A stretch of DNA of 64,000 nt from Ricinus communis. Its lineage: Eukaryota; Streptophyta; Magnoliopsida; Malpighiales; Euphorbiaceae. The position numbers and the translations under genes are program-made. Positions 36,663 to 47,648 of this stretch are shown one piece after another. Position 1 is the first letter of the stretch, and the number at the start of each line of letters is the position of its first letter. The notes below the pieces were generated by a model that did not search any database, was not told where the DNA came from, and saw only the letters and a program-made list of their open reading frames with translations. The stretch is from assembly GCF_019578655.1 (NCBI RefSeq), contig NC_063261.1, positions 4,720,446-4,784,445 of the forward strand. Direction: 5' to 3'.

Positions 36663-37586
36663 TGATGCAATCAAGGATGCATCTAAGTCAATTAGTTTGG
36701 ACCCACTAGCCGATGAAGGACCAATGACACGAGCAAGGAGTAAGAAGTTTAAGCAAGCCTTAAATTCTTACTTGGAGCATGCTTTGAAGATGGCAAATGA
36801 TGGTGTTTTTGATGATGATGACAAAGCCTTGAAAATAGTAACATTAATTGCTACTAATGAAGCTTAGCTTCTAGTCATGGAACAAGGTCAAGGTTAAAAG
36901 TCAAAGATCAAAGTCAACAAGTCTTCCTAGGGTTTCTAGAAGCATGAGATGTCTCACCTAACCCTAGGAGGCAGCCGCCACTTATGCTTCTAGAAGGAGG
37001 CAGCCACATATCTCTTTACAAGATAGAGATTAGATAGAATTATTTGTTTCCTTATTGTTTATCTTAATTGGGGAGTTTTATTCTAGATTGATCTATCTCC
37101 TAAAATTCTAAAGGAGGTAGCAGCACATTAGGAGTTTTTCAGGGTTTGATTCTTTATTGCTTATCTCTTAGTCCTTTTTAGAGTTAGAATCATTTCAAGA
37201 CTCTATAAATAGAGCTATGTGTTTCGACCAAAGGGATTAGATCAATATATCATTTTGAATGAAGTTTATTTTCCTTGAGTTGTTAACCATTGAATTTCTT
37301 GAGATTAAATTAACTTGTTTAGTTTAGTTTCATATCTACATATTTGATCAATCAATTAACTTTTTATTAGTTTCTTGGGTTGTTTGAACATTCTTCATCT
37401 ATTTATAACTAAAGAGCTTAGTAGTTCTATTGCTAAGTTTGTTAGTTCCATAATCAATTGCAAAGGGCAACAATTCGAACTTATTGGTAAGGGTGCTTCC
37501 TCTTAAATAGGAAAAGCATTTATCAGTTTGAGTTTCTCACCATTGCTCATCTTGGTGTTTGAACGTATCCATTCGAGTTCGTTTCA
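36663..37586 (+). repeat. gypsy 5' LTR
   Basis: 924 bp, bounded by the TSD on the left and TT plus PBS on the right. A TATA box CTCTATAAATAGAG lies at 37201-37214. It also contains the coding C-terminus GPMTRARSKK of pol (36717 onward), carried over from the 3' end. Confidence 0.95.
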
Positions 37587-37588
37587 TT

Positions 37589-37601
37589 TGGTATCAGAGC
37601 C
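37589..37601 (+). other. gypsy primer-binding site
   Basis: TGGTATCAGAGCC, two bases after the LTR, complementary to the 3' end of initiator methionine tRNA, as in many plant LTR elements. Confidence 0.9.
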
Positions 37602-38231
37602 AAACTTGTAAGTTTGGTTTACTTTCTTTTCAATTAAGGGTTTGTCTTCTATTTCATCTCAATTTCTGTTTGCATCATTATATATATATATAAAAAAAAG
37701 AGTATACTATTTTCATTGCTGCCCGCATACCAAGGCAGATTTCAAAAAAAAAAGGAAAGGAACAGAAAACTAACCCTAACCGTTTGTGTTGGGTGGTTCT
37801 TGAAGAATTGATTCTTGATTGATTCATTCCATAATTCTTTTTTTAAATCGATTGGAGTTGTTCTTCATTCTTGAAATTCCGATTTGGGTAATTTTTTTAT
37901 TTTCTCTTAAAAAAGCTTTTCTTTTGGGTTAATTGAGTCTTGTTCGACTAGTTGTAAGCTTGTTTTGTTCACACGCTTATAATTCATTTTATTGATTCAC
38001 GAGTGTTCTATTGAACTTCAGAATTAATAAACGTTAAGAGGTTGTGAAAAACTTGTTTTTGTGATTACTAGAACAATTTGATTTAATTTCTATAAGGAAT
38101 TCAATTATTTGTGAGTGAAACAAGTGAGGGAGTGATCTTTTCTTGTTTTGCCTTTGACTATAAGAAGCCTCCAGAGTATAACACTTGATCACGTCTTTTT
38201 CTGTTTTCTTTTCTAGTCTTTTGGGTTAACC

Positions 38232-39794
38232 ATGTCATCTAAACAACCATTGACTTTGGAAAATTTAGCTTCTACATTTAGAGATGTAGTAGAACATATG
38301 CAAAGACAATTTCAAAAACAAGATGACAAATTAACTAGGTTATTGAATGATATGCCTAAAACGTCTAAAAGGGACAATTTTAATAATGACCTAGAAAGTG
38401 AGTCTAAAGGGTTTAGACATAGTCTCCAACCCAAAATGGACACCAATTTGGGTAGTATTAAGATGAAAATACCATCTTTTCATGGTAAGAGTGACCCTGA
38501 AGTTTATTTGGAGTGGGAAAAGAAGGTCGAAATAGTTTTTGAATGTCATAACTATAGTGAGTCTAAGAAGGTTAAACCTGCGGTAGTTGAATTTTGTGAT
38601 TATGCTGCCATTTGGTGGGATCAATTGGTGAGTAGTCGTAGGCATTATGGGGAACCCGAAGTTGGTTCATAGGATGAGGTTAAACGCATTATGCGTAAAA
38701 GGTTTGTGTCATCGCACTACCAAAGGGATTTGTACAACAAGTTACAAATTTAGTACAAGGTAGTAAGAGTGTTGAGGAGTATTGGCAATCTATGGAGATA
38801 GCTATGATTAGAGCCACTATAGACGAGGATAGGGAAGCCACAATGACAAGATTTCTGCATGGTTTGTATCGTGATATTGCTAACATAATTGAATTACAGC
38901 ATTATGTAGAGATGGAGGACATGTTGCACATGGCCGTAAAAGGTGGAAAAGCAATTGAAAACCAAGAGCAGAACTGCTGCCCCTAGCTCAAAATGGAGTA
39001 ACACATGGAAATGGAGCAACCAACCCCCTAACAAGGGTCGTGAGGCATCAAAAGACATCAAGGCAGCCCCTAAACTTGATGTTAACACTAAGCCAATGAC
39101 GCAAGATGACCTCAAAATGAAGAAAGTGCAATGCTTCAAGTGTTTGGGGTATGGGCATATATCTTCCCAATGTCCAAACAAGCGAACCATGGAAATTCGA
39201 AGTGGTGAAGTGGTCTTTGAGAGTGATGAAGAATTCGAACCTAGTGAGGAGGATTACCTAGACATGTCTGAGTTGGAGGATTGTGATGATGTGCAATTGG
39301 GTGAGGTTAGTAATGTACTTGTAACCTTTAGAACTCTTAATTTACAACCTGTTGATGATGATGCTCAAAGGGAAAACATACTCCATACTACATGTAAAGT
39401 ACAAAACCATGATGCTAATTGTAGTTTAATCATTGATGGGAGTAGTTGTACTAATGTAGCAAGTGCTATAATGGTTGATAAACTTAAACCGCCAACTATT
39501 AAGCACCCTAAGCCATACACCTTGCAATGGCTTAATAATCAAAGTGGAGTTAGAGTTACTAAGCAAGTACAAATTGCATTTAGTGTAAAGAAGTATCATG
39601 ATGAGGTACTATGTGATGTTGTTCCCATGCAAGCATGTCATATGTTGCTAGGTAGACCATGGTTATATGATAGATCTGTAATTCATAATGGTCGAACCAA
39701 TTCTTATTCTCTTGTAATGGATGGAAAACCATATGTTTTGGCACCATTGAGTCCTAAAGAAGTTTATAAATTACAAAGAGTTGTAAAGGACTGA
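38232..39794 (+). pseudogene. gypsy gag-protease, disrupted
   Basis: Starts at ATG 38232. The gag domain (IPSFHGKSDPEVYLEWEKK) reaches a TAG at 38670 where TGG is expected, then frame shifts near 38745 and 38955. The zinc knuckle CFKCLGYGHISSQC is near 39131, followed by an acidic linker. The aspartic protease region shows IIDGSSCTNVAS near 39430. It ends at TGA 39792-39794. Family order and motifs are clear; the product would be truncated. Confidence 0.88.
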
Positions 39795-39992
39795 ATGGAA
39801 GCATATGAGAAAGAAAAATGAAAGTGTGAGAGTGCACATAAAAAAGAAAAGGTGCACAAGTAAAAGGGGAGTTGTGTGGAAAATAATGAGGGGCGACAGC
39901 AAAGAGAAGGAGAGTTTAGCGAGGGTTTGCGCAAGAATGTGAGCAAAAGAATGAGTAAGGCATAAGAAAAAGGGGAGGCAAGTGAGAAAAAA

Positions 39993-42771
39993 GTGAGTTT
40001 CTTAGTTAGAGAGCGAGATATGAAAAAGGCTTTGAGTGAAAATAGGCAAGTGCTTGTACTTATGTACAAGGAAACTTTATTTAACACCAATAATCTTAAC
40101 TCTTCTCTTCCTAGTGTGTTTGTTAGTGTTTTACAGGAGTTTGACGATGTGTTTTCCGAGGAGTTACCTAGTGGGTTGTCACCACTAAGGGGGACAAAAC
40201 ACCAAATTGACTTTGTGCCGGGGTCATCCATTCCAAATAGACCAGCCTATAGAGTCAATCCCGAGGAGACCAAAGAGTTGTAATGCCAAGTTGAGGAATT
40301 ACTAAGTAAAGGTTATGTTAGGGAAAGTCTTAGCCCATGTGCTGTTCCTGTTTTGTTAGTCCCTAAGAAAGATGGGTCTTGGCGTATGTGTGTTAATTGT
40401 CGTGCAATTAACAAGATCACCATTAAATATCGTCATCCTATTCCTAGGTTAGATGATATGTTAGATGAATTGCATGGTAGTGTTATCTTTACTAAAATTG
40501 ATTTGAGAAGTGGCTATCACCAAATTAGAATGAATATAGATGATGAGTGGAAAACAACATTCAAAACTAAATTTAGTTTGTATGAGTGGTTGGTCATGCC
40601 TTTTGGCTTAACTAATGCATGAAGTACTTTTATGAGACTAATGAACCATGTTTTGCGTGCGTATATTGGAAAATTTGTGGTAGTATACTTTGATGATATT
40701 CTGATTTATAGTAAGAGCTTGAATGAGCATGTTGAACATGTTCGAATGGTGTTGATGGTTTTGCATGAGAATTCTTTATATGCTAACCTTGCTAAGTGTG
40801 ATTTTTGCACAAACAAACTTGTGTTTCTTGGTTTTGTTGTTAGTGCAAATGGAATTCAGGTTGATGAAGACAAGGTGAAAGTAATTAAGGAGTGGCCAAC
40901 ACCAAAGAATGTTAGTGACGTGAGAAGCTTTCATGGGCTTGTAAGCTTCTATAGGAGTTTTGTCAAGGACTTCAGTACCCTTGTCGCACCACTCAACGAG
41001 CTTGTAAAGAAGAACGTGAAGTTTCATTAGGAAGAACAACAAGAAAAAGCATTTAATATGCTAAAGGATAAACTTACTTCATCTCCTATTCTTTCACTTC
41101 CTGATTTTTCCAAAACTTTTGAAATTGATTGTGATGCTTCTGGTGTAGGTATTGGAGCTGTTTTAATGCAAGATGGGAAGCCAATAGAATGGAGCTAACT
41201 TGAAGTATCCAACTTATGACAAGGAATTGTATGCTCTTGTGCGAGCACTTAATGTTTGGCAGCATTATTTGCTACCTAAGGAGTTTGTGATTCACACGGA
41301 TCATGAAGCATTGAAGCACTTGAAGGGACAGAACAAGTTAAATAAATGCCATGCTAAGTGGAGTGAATTCATTGAATCGTATCCCTATGTCATTAAGTAT
41401 AAGCGAGGTAAAGAAAATGTAGTTGCCGATGCACTATCTAGAAGGTATGCTTTACTTGCTTCTTTAGAAATAAAATTGCTTGGTTTTGAGTATATCAAAG
41501 ACTTGTATGTTGATGACCACGATTTTGGTTCTATTTTTCATGCTTCTGAACATGGTGTTATTGATAAATTTTATAGACATGATGGATTTCTGTTCAAGGA
41601 AAAATGTCTATGCATTCCTATGTGTTCTATGCGTGAATTGCTTGTGAGAGAGTCGCATAAAGGTGGCTTGATGAGACACTTTAGTATTCAAAAGACCTTA
41701 GCTGTCTTGCATGATCATTTCTATTGGCCTAAGATGAAATCTAATGTGAATAGATTATGTGCTAACTGTATTGTATGCAAGCAAGCTAAGTCTAAATCAC
41801 AACCTAATGGGTTGTACATGCCTTTGCCCATACCTAATTCTCCTTGGATTGACATATCTATGGATTTTATGCTTGGATTACCTAGGTCTAAGCATGGGCA
41901 TGATAGTATTTTTGTTGTAGTGGATAGGTTTTCAAAGATGTCACACTTTATTGCATGTAGGAAAATCGATGATGCACAACATGTTGCTGAATTGTTCTTC
42001 AGAGAAATTGTACGTTTACATGGTATTGCCTAGAACTATTGTTAGTGATAGGGACACCAAGGTTTTGAGCTATTTTTAAAAGACCTTATGGGATAAATTG
42101 GAAACTAAATTGCTTTTTTCTATTACATGTCATCCCCAAACCGATGGTCAAATCGAGGTAGTGAATAAAACTTTGTCACAATTACTTAGGACCATGGTTA
42201 AATGAAACTTGAGAACATGGGAAGATTGTTTGCGCATGTTGAATTTGTATATAATCGTAGTATGCATTCTTCTACTCAATTTTGCCCATTTAAGATTGTT
42301 TATGGCTTTATTCCTTTGAGTCCTTTAGATTTGATTGCTTTACCTTTGAGTAAACAAATGAATTTAGATGGCGCAAAGAAGGCTGAATTTGTGTTGAAGT
42401 TGCATGAACAAGTGTGTGCAAACTTGGAAAGGCACAATGAACAAATCACCAAACAACGCAATAAGGGCCACAAAAGGATGGTATTTGAAGTTGGTGATTA
42501 AGTTTGGGTGCATTTCAGGAAGGAAAGGTTTCCCAATCAAAGGAAATCAAAGTTGATGCCACGTGGTGATGGTCCATTTTAAGTGATAGAGCGCATCAAC
42601 GATAATGCATACAAAGTTGACTTACCTGGTGAGTATAATGTTAGTGTTACTTTTAATGTTACTGATTTGTCTCCTTTTGATTTTGATGAAGGTGTTGATT
42701 CGAGGTCAATCCTTTCAAAGAAGGGGGGGGGGATGATGCAACCAAGGATGCATCTAAGCCAACTAGTTTAG
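39993..42771 (+). pseudogene. gypsy RT-RNase H-integrase, disrupted
   Basis: RT has [28 protein letters not shown] and YFDD at 40686-40697. RNase H has CDASGVGIGAVLMQ (about 41132) and ends at VADALSRR (about 41440). Integrase shows the zinc-binding H-C-C part ([13 protein letters not shown] near 41760) and the core [13 protein letters not shown]. It ends with YKVDLPGEYNVSVTFNVTDL. Stops occur at 40281, 40621, 41028, 41197 and 42031, and frameshifts occur elsewhere. A run of ten G at the PPT puts the last part out of frame with the GPMTRARSKK tail in the LTR. I see no clear chromodomain. Confidence 0.88.
42717..42733 (+). other. gypsy polypurine tract
   Basis: Purine-only run with ten consecutive G immediately before the 3' LTR, the primer site for plus-strand synthesis. 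Confidence 0.88.
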
Positions 42772-43679
42772 ACCCACTAGCCTGTGAAGGACCAATGACA
42801 CGAGCAAGGAGTAAGAAGTTCAAGCAAGCCTTAAATTCTTACTCGGAGCATGCTTTGAAGATGGCTAATGATGGTGTTTTTGATGATAATGATAAAGCCT
42901 TAAAGATAGGAACATTAATTGCTACTAATGAAGCTTAGTTTCTAGTCATGAAACAAGGTCAAGGTCAAAGGTCAAAGATCAAAGCCAACAAGTCTTCCTA
43001 GGGTTTCTAGAAGCATATGGGATGTCTCACCTAACCCTAGGAGGCAGCCGCCACTTATGCTTCAAGAAGGAGGCAGCCACATATCTCTTTACAAGATAGA
43101 GATTAGATATAATTATTTGTTTCCTTATTGTTTATCTTAATTAGGGAGTTTTGTTCTAGATTGGTTTATCTCCTAAAATTCTAAAGGAGGCAGCCGCACA
43201 TTAGGAGTCTTTTAGGGTTTGATTCTTTTTTGCTTATCTCTTAGTCCTTTTTAGAGTTAGAATCATTTCAAGACTCTATAAATAGAGCTATGTATTTCAG
43301 CCAAAGGGATTAGATCAAATATATCATTTTGAATGAAGTTTATTTTCCTTGAGTTGTTAACTCTTGAATTTCTTGAGATTAAATTAACTTGTTTAGTTTA
43401 GTTTCACATCTACATGTTTGATCAATCAATTAACTTCTTATTAGTTTCTTGGGTTGTTTGAACATTCTTCATCTATTTATAACCAAAGGGCTTAGTAGTT
43501 CTATTGCTAAGTTTGTTAGTTCCATAATCAATTGCAAACTTTCAAGTCAGATCTTGGGGCGACAATTTGAACTTATTGGTAAGGGTGCTTCCTCTTAAAT
43601 AGGGAAAGCGTTTATCAGTTTGAGTTTCTCACCATTGCTCATCTTGGTATTTGAACGTATCCAGTTCGAGTTCGTATCA
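42734..43679 (+). repeat. gypsy 3' LTR
   Basis: 946 bp. It matches the 5' LTR but has about 20 bp more near 43540 (CTTTCAAGTCAGATCTTGGG area). Its first 200 bp encode the end of the polyprotein. Confidence 0.95.
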
Positions 43680-43684
43680 AAAAC

Positions 43685-45620
43685 AATTGTCCATGAGTAA
43701 ATAAATTATTATGCAATACAATCCAACTTGTTCTAAAGATTTTCCTTGAATTTTGTTGATTGTTAAAACAAAAAAAACAGTTAATGGCAATTGTCTTCTT
43801 TTTAACTTAAAGGGTAACTTTGGTTCATTTGAAGACAAAACAATTCAAGGAATTAAAACATTATGTTCCATACTTATTCCAGATATAACTTTTGCTTCAA
43901 TAAACCGTTTTTCAAGTTGTGTTATAAACATTATAGTTCCATTGCATAATCCAGCTGACTGATTCAAATTTCGAAGTAGCATCACAAGGACTCCTTCCTT
44001 TCATTTTAAAGAATGATTTGGTAGCTAGAGAACTTTAATGTGTTCAAGTACTGAGTTCGATAAAGAATATCTTCGTCATTGATGATATGAGATGATGCTC
44101 GACAAATGGAGTCTGTACTGAAGTACCTTTTATCAGTGATAGATATCATATCTAAAATAAAGTCATTTATCTGATGTACCGTTTCATTTTTAGGTGTTAA
44201 AATTGCTCGCTCTTTCAAATAACTTTAAAAAAATTTTGCACCAGATTCGGATAAGTCGCATTAACAATGGTTTTTATTAGTTGATCATTGACAGAGAGAA
44301 GTATGTTTGATGGAACTTCAATATTGTCTTTCCAATGTTTGAATCAACATATCCATTTCAAATATCTAGAAGCCATTTATCAAACTCTGTTATCAGTTAT
44401 TAAATTTCTGATTCCATTAAAGTACTTTTAAGATGCATATTTTTATAAAGAGAGATAACTTCAAAATTCTTCCATAGATAAGATGAGGTAATTGTGGCTT
44501 GAACAATATCAGTTCTTGTTCCTTTTGGAACAACCGATAAAATCTGCCTAAAATCACCATTAAGAGAAATTATAATACTTCAAAGTGGCTTGTTTTGATG
44601 CATTATATCCCTCAGTGTTCTATCTAAAGCTTCAAAACATAGTTTATTAGCCATAGGAGCCTCGTCCCAAATGATTAACAAAGTTCTCTATAAGAGTTGC
44701 GCAAGTAATGTGTCTTGTTTCACATCATAAGTCGAATTAATATTTACATCAAGTGGATATGGAATCTTGAGTTAGTTGTTCTTCTACCAGGTAAGAGAAG
44801 TGTTGCTAAACCTGAAGTAGCTACTAGCAATACCATTTTGGATTCTGATTGTAATCTTGAGATTATTGTTTTCTATAAGAATGTCTATCATGTGCCACCA
44901 TGACCATATATAAAGAATTGTTTACCACTTTGTTTCATAGCAGACTCAGCAACTGCATCATAAATTTTCTTTTGGTCCTCATTTAGTCCAATATACACTT
45001 GATCATGTCTTTCTTTGCATTATTCTATATTATAGATTATTTCTTTATTTAATACATGTTACACGAATAACATAACTGTGATCAAAATATAGTTATTTCT
45101 TTGGTTCCACAAAATAAATCGAAAAAGCTGATTATTTTATGTATATCATATGAAAACTATTAGATTGATAATTCCTTCATTAGCAATAATTAAATCTCAA
45201 AGGAAAATTTATTTATCACTAACCTATTATTCATTTCATTATAAATAAAAAATGGAAAAAAATACCTGTTATTCATTTCATGTAGTAGTTAGGAGTTTAG
45301 AAGAGGAATGCTATCAAAATCTTGTAATGTTTTTCGAGAGATTTTCAAGATTCTTTCAGTTTCTGCTAAAGCATAATTTTGAATTTGTTCATCTGAGAGG
45401 CATAGAGTAGGAAAAATTAATCTTTTTCTTTCTTTTTGCAAAATATCTTCTAACAGAATTTGCCAACATGATTTCCAGAATTATTATGTATCAATTACTT
45501 CACAATAGATTAAAACTGTGGCAAATAAATGTCAGAGTTGGTCCCCTGTTGCCCATATTGATGCTTCATTAACTTTTTCAAAGTACTGAATTCAAACACT
45601 TTTACTTCTTATATTCTGCG
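43685..45620 (-). pseudogene. Helitron PIF1-type helicase, main part, decayed
   Basis: Minus strand, in broken frames, from 45600 leftward: ASIWATGDQL...HLFATVLIYCEV (Helitron Rep-helicase linker, about 45540), VYIGLNEDQKKIYDAV (about 44990), FFIYGHGGT (Walker A start, near 44910; the GKT is lost to a TGA), LLIIWDEAPMANK (Walker B, near 44670), NGDFRQILSVVPKG (near 44540), YLKERAILTPKNETVHQIND (open frame 44006-44218), and THGQLF at the gypsy insertion. This is the standard Helitron helicase order. The Rep/HUH domain would lie to the right but is not visible. Confidence 0.88.
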
Positions 45621-45875
45621 AAATTGAAATTCAAATAAAATAATAATGAAAAAAATAAAAATAATATATTATTTTAAAAAAGTCTTAGATTATATTCCCA
45701 ATAAGAAGGGGAGAATACATAATATATGAATTAAGCTTTTAAGTTGGATTTGTGCCAAAGTAAAATTCAAGTTTACTTTAGGCTTATTATTTGACTAACT
45801 TGAATATATAAATTGGAATCAAAGAACTCATTTGGAATGAGAATGCCTTTGTCCGTACTCAAAGTACCAAGTAAA

Positions 45876-46474
45876 ATGAAACAAAGTTCAATTTGGCCAC
45901 TAATCTTATTGTTCGGGTTTAATTTAACCATTTTCTAATTTTTTGGACATTTTAGCCCAAATCTTTGCATATTTAGCTCAAATTAGTCCTATTTTTTACA
46001 AAAATGGGAGAGTGAATTGTATACACTCCCTAGAAAGAGAATGGTTATTATGAAAAATAAAAAAAATTAATTTCTTATATTAAATTATTTAAATAAAAAA
46101 TATATATTGATATTTAAACAAAATATAATAAAAAATAAATATTACTTCTATGTTCTTACTATCTTTTTTTTAAAATAATGATAGTGAAAGAGACAGTTAC
46201 AATAGTAGTAGTGTCAAGGGCGGTTGAGGTGAGAGCAGTTTCAGCGAGAATAATGATGGTAATATTTCATTATTGCTTAATTAAATTAATTGCACTAAAA
46301 TTATAAAATAGTTTTTAAATAGTATTATAATTTCTTTATTTTTTTTTATTTTTTTTAAAATATGATTAATTTGAACCAAATATAAAAAGTTTGGGCTAAA
46401 AAATCCATAAATTTAGAAAATAACTAAATTGAACTCGTGTGACAAAGTTAGTGGCCAAATTGCATTTTATTCCA
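45876..46474. mobile_element. TIR element, copy 2 (about 600 bp)
   Basis: Same orientation and content as 34454-35078. Shared words include AATTTGGCCACT, ATTGTTCGGGTT, ACATTTTAGC-type text, TCAGCGAGAATAATG/TCAGCCAGAATAATG and AGTGGCCAAATTG. The right end TTTTATTCCA mirrors the left end, which has decayed (TGAAACAAAGTTCAATTTGG). Confidence 0.72.
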
Positions 46475-47648
46475 AATAAAAATAATAAATAATTTCATTT
46501 TTTTATTTGATAATTTCTGTAAACGATAATCAAATTTTATATGTTAAAAAACACATGTAAATTAAATTACGATATTTTTTCAATTAAGAAGAATGAGTTA
46601 TACAACAATAATTATAATTATTTATTTTCTTATATTTCTTACAATCTTAAAGTATGATAATGATTGCAAGTAAAGAATAAAAGAAATGGCAATGATTATG
46701 AAATAATTCTAATATCCTACCCTTAATATTTTCACGATTCAGAACTTGACAATCTTAAATGTAGTGTTGTTGCCCCAGTTTCAGACGTGCCCTTCTAACT
46801 AACAGAATATATTATTTTGGCAAAACCCAAAAATTGGCCCTTAAACTATTAACTTTTACTTCAATAGGTCCCTATACAAATAATTTGTTTTATTAAACCC
46901 TTATTAAACTATTAGTTCTTCTCTGTTTAAGGACTTTTTTAACAGTCCTCCTGAGCATGCTCTAGACTCATTTAATGAGAGCGTGAAATGTTTTTACTTA
47001 TGCTGACTAGGACATAATTGGACATGTAAACGATGATAATGAAAGAGAAAGCTATTACATACGAAGATTTAAAGTTAATAAAACGACCCCATTTCAAGGA
47101 AATCCTATTTGTTAAGGTTAGAGATTTGGCCCTTTCTAATTGCCACCGATTTAGGTAATAGTTTCCCCCTTTTGCTTTCATAAAACTAATAGAAAGAAAG
47201 AGGGAGAAGACGATTTCAGTGCTCACATTTAAGAAGTGTGGTCTTCAAGTGTTAATGAACATCAAGATAGGTTTCTAGCAAGTTTTTATAAATTTACAAG
47301 GTGGACCAGCATTCGTTTTCTATCTCTGGTGGACCAACTATCCAGATAGTGGGGGACTATTTGTCTTAAAAAGGTGTGTGTATTTTCTTTTGTTTAATCT
47401 TTTATCTAAATATATAATACTTCTTTAATAAAAATTGTCATTTTCTATTGCTTGGTGTTCTGTATTCTATCTATTTACTGCATTACAATGTTAAGTGTGA
47501 AATACCTGTAAAGGTTACTAAGTGCTTAGTTTGCTAATAATGTATATTTATAATGTACACCAATGCTTTCATGATTCATTGGAGATATGCTTGTGATTTA
47601 TATGAAAATGTGTAATGATGAGTATATATTTTGTGATTATTGAAGATT
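46475..47648. other. Spacer and probable left arm of a Mutator-like element
   Basis: AT-rich; no gene. The DNA from about 46815 (GGCAAAACCCAAAAATTGGC) could be a terminal repeat or 5' region of the following transposon, but I find no inverted copy to the right. Confidence 0.4.

Larger units (their letters stand above)
36663..43679 (+). mobile_element. Ty3/gypsy LTR retrotransposon with perfect TSD, inserted in Helitron helicase
   Basis: LTRs at 36663-37586 and 42734-43679, both TGATGCA...TCA. The target duplication is AAAAC (36658-36662 and 43680-43684). The PBS is TGGTATCAGAGCC at 37589-37601 (initiator Met tRNA type) and the PPT is AAAGAAGGGGGGGGGGA just before the 3' LTR. Inside are gag, protease, RT, RNase H and integrase in gypsy order, with several stops and frameshifts. 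The LTRs remain very alike apart from a gap of about 20 bp, so insertion is younger than the Helitron it interrupts. Confidence 0.96.
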
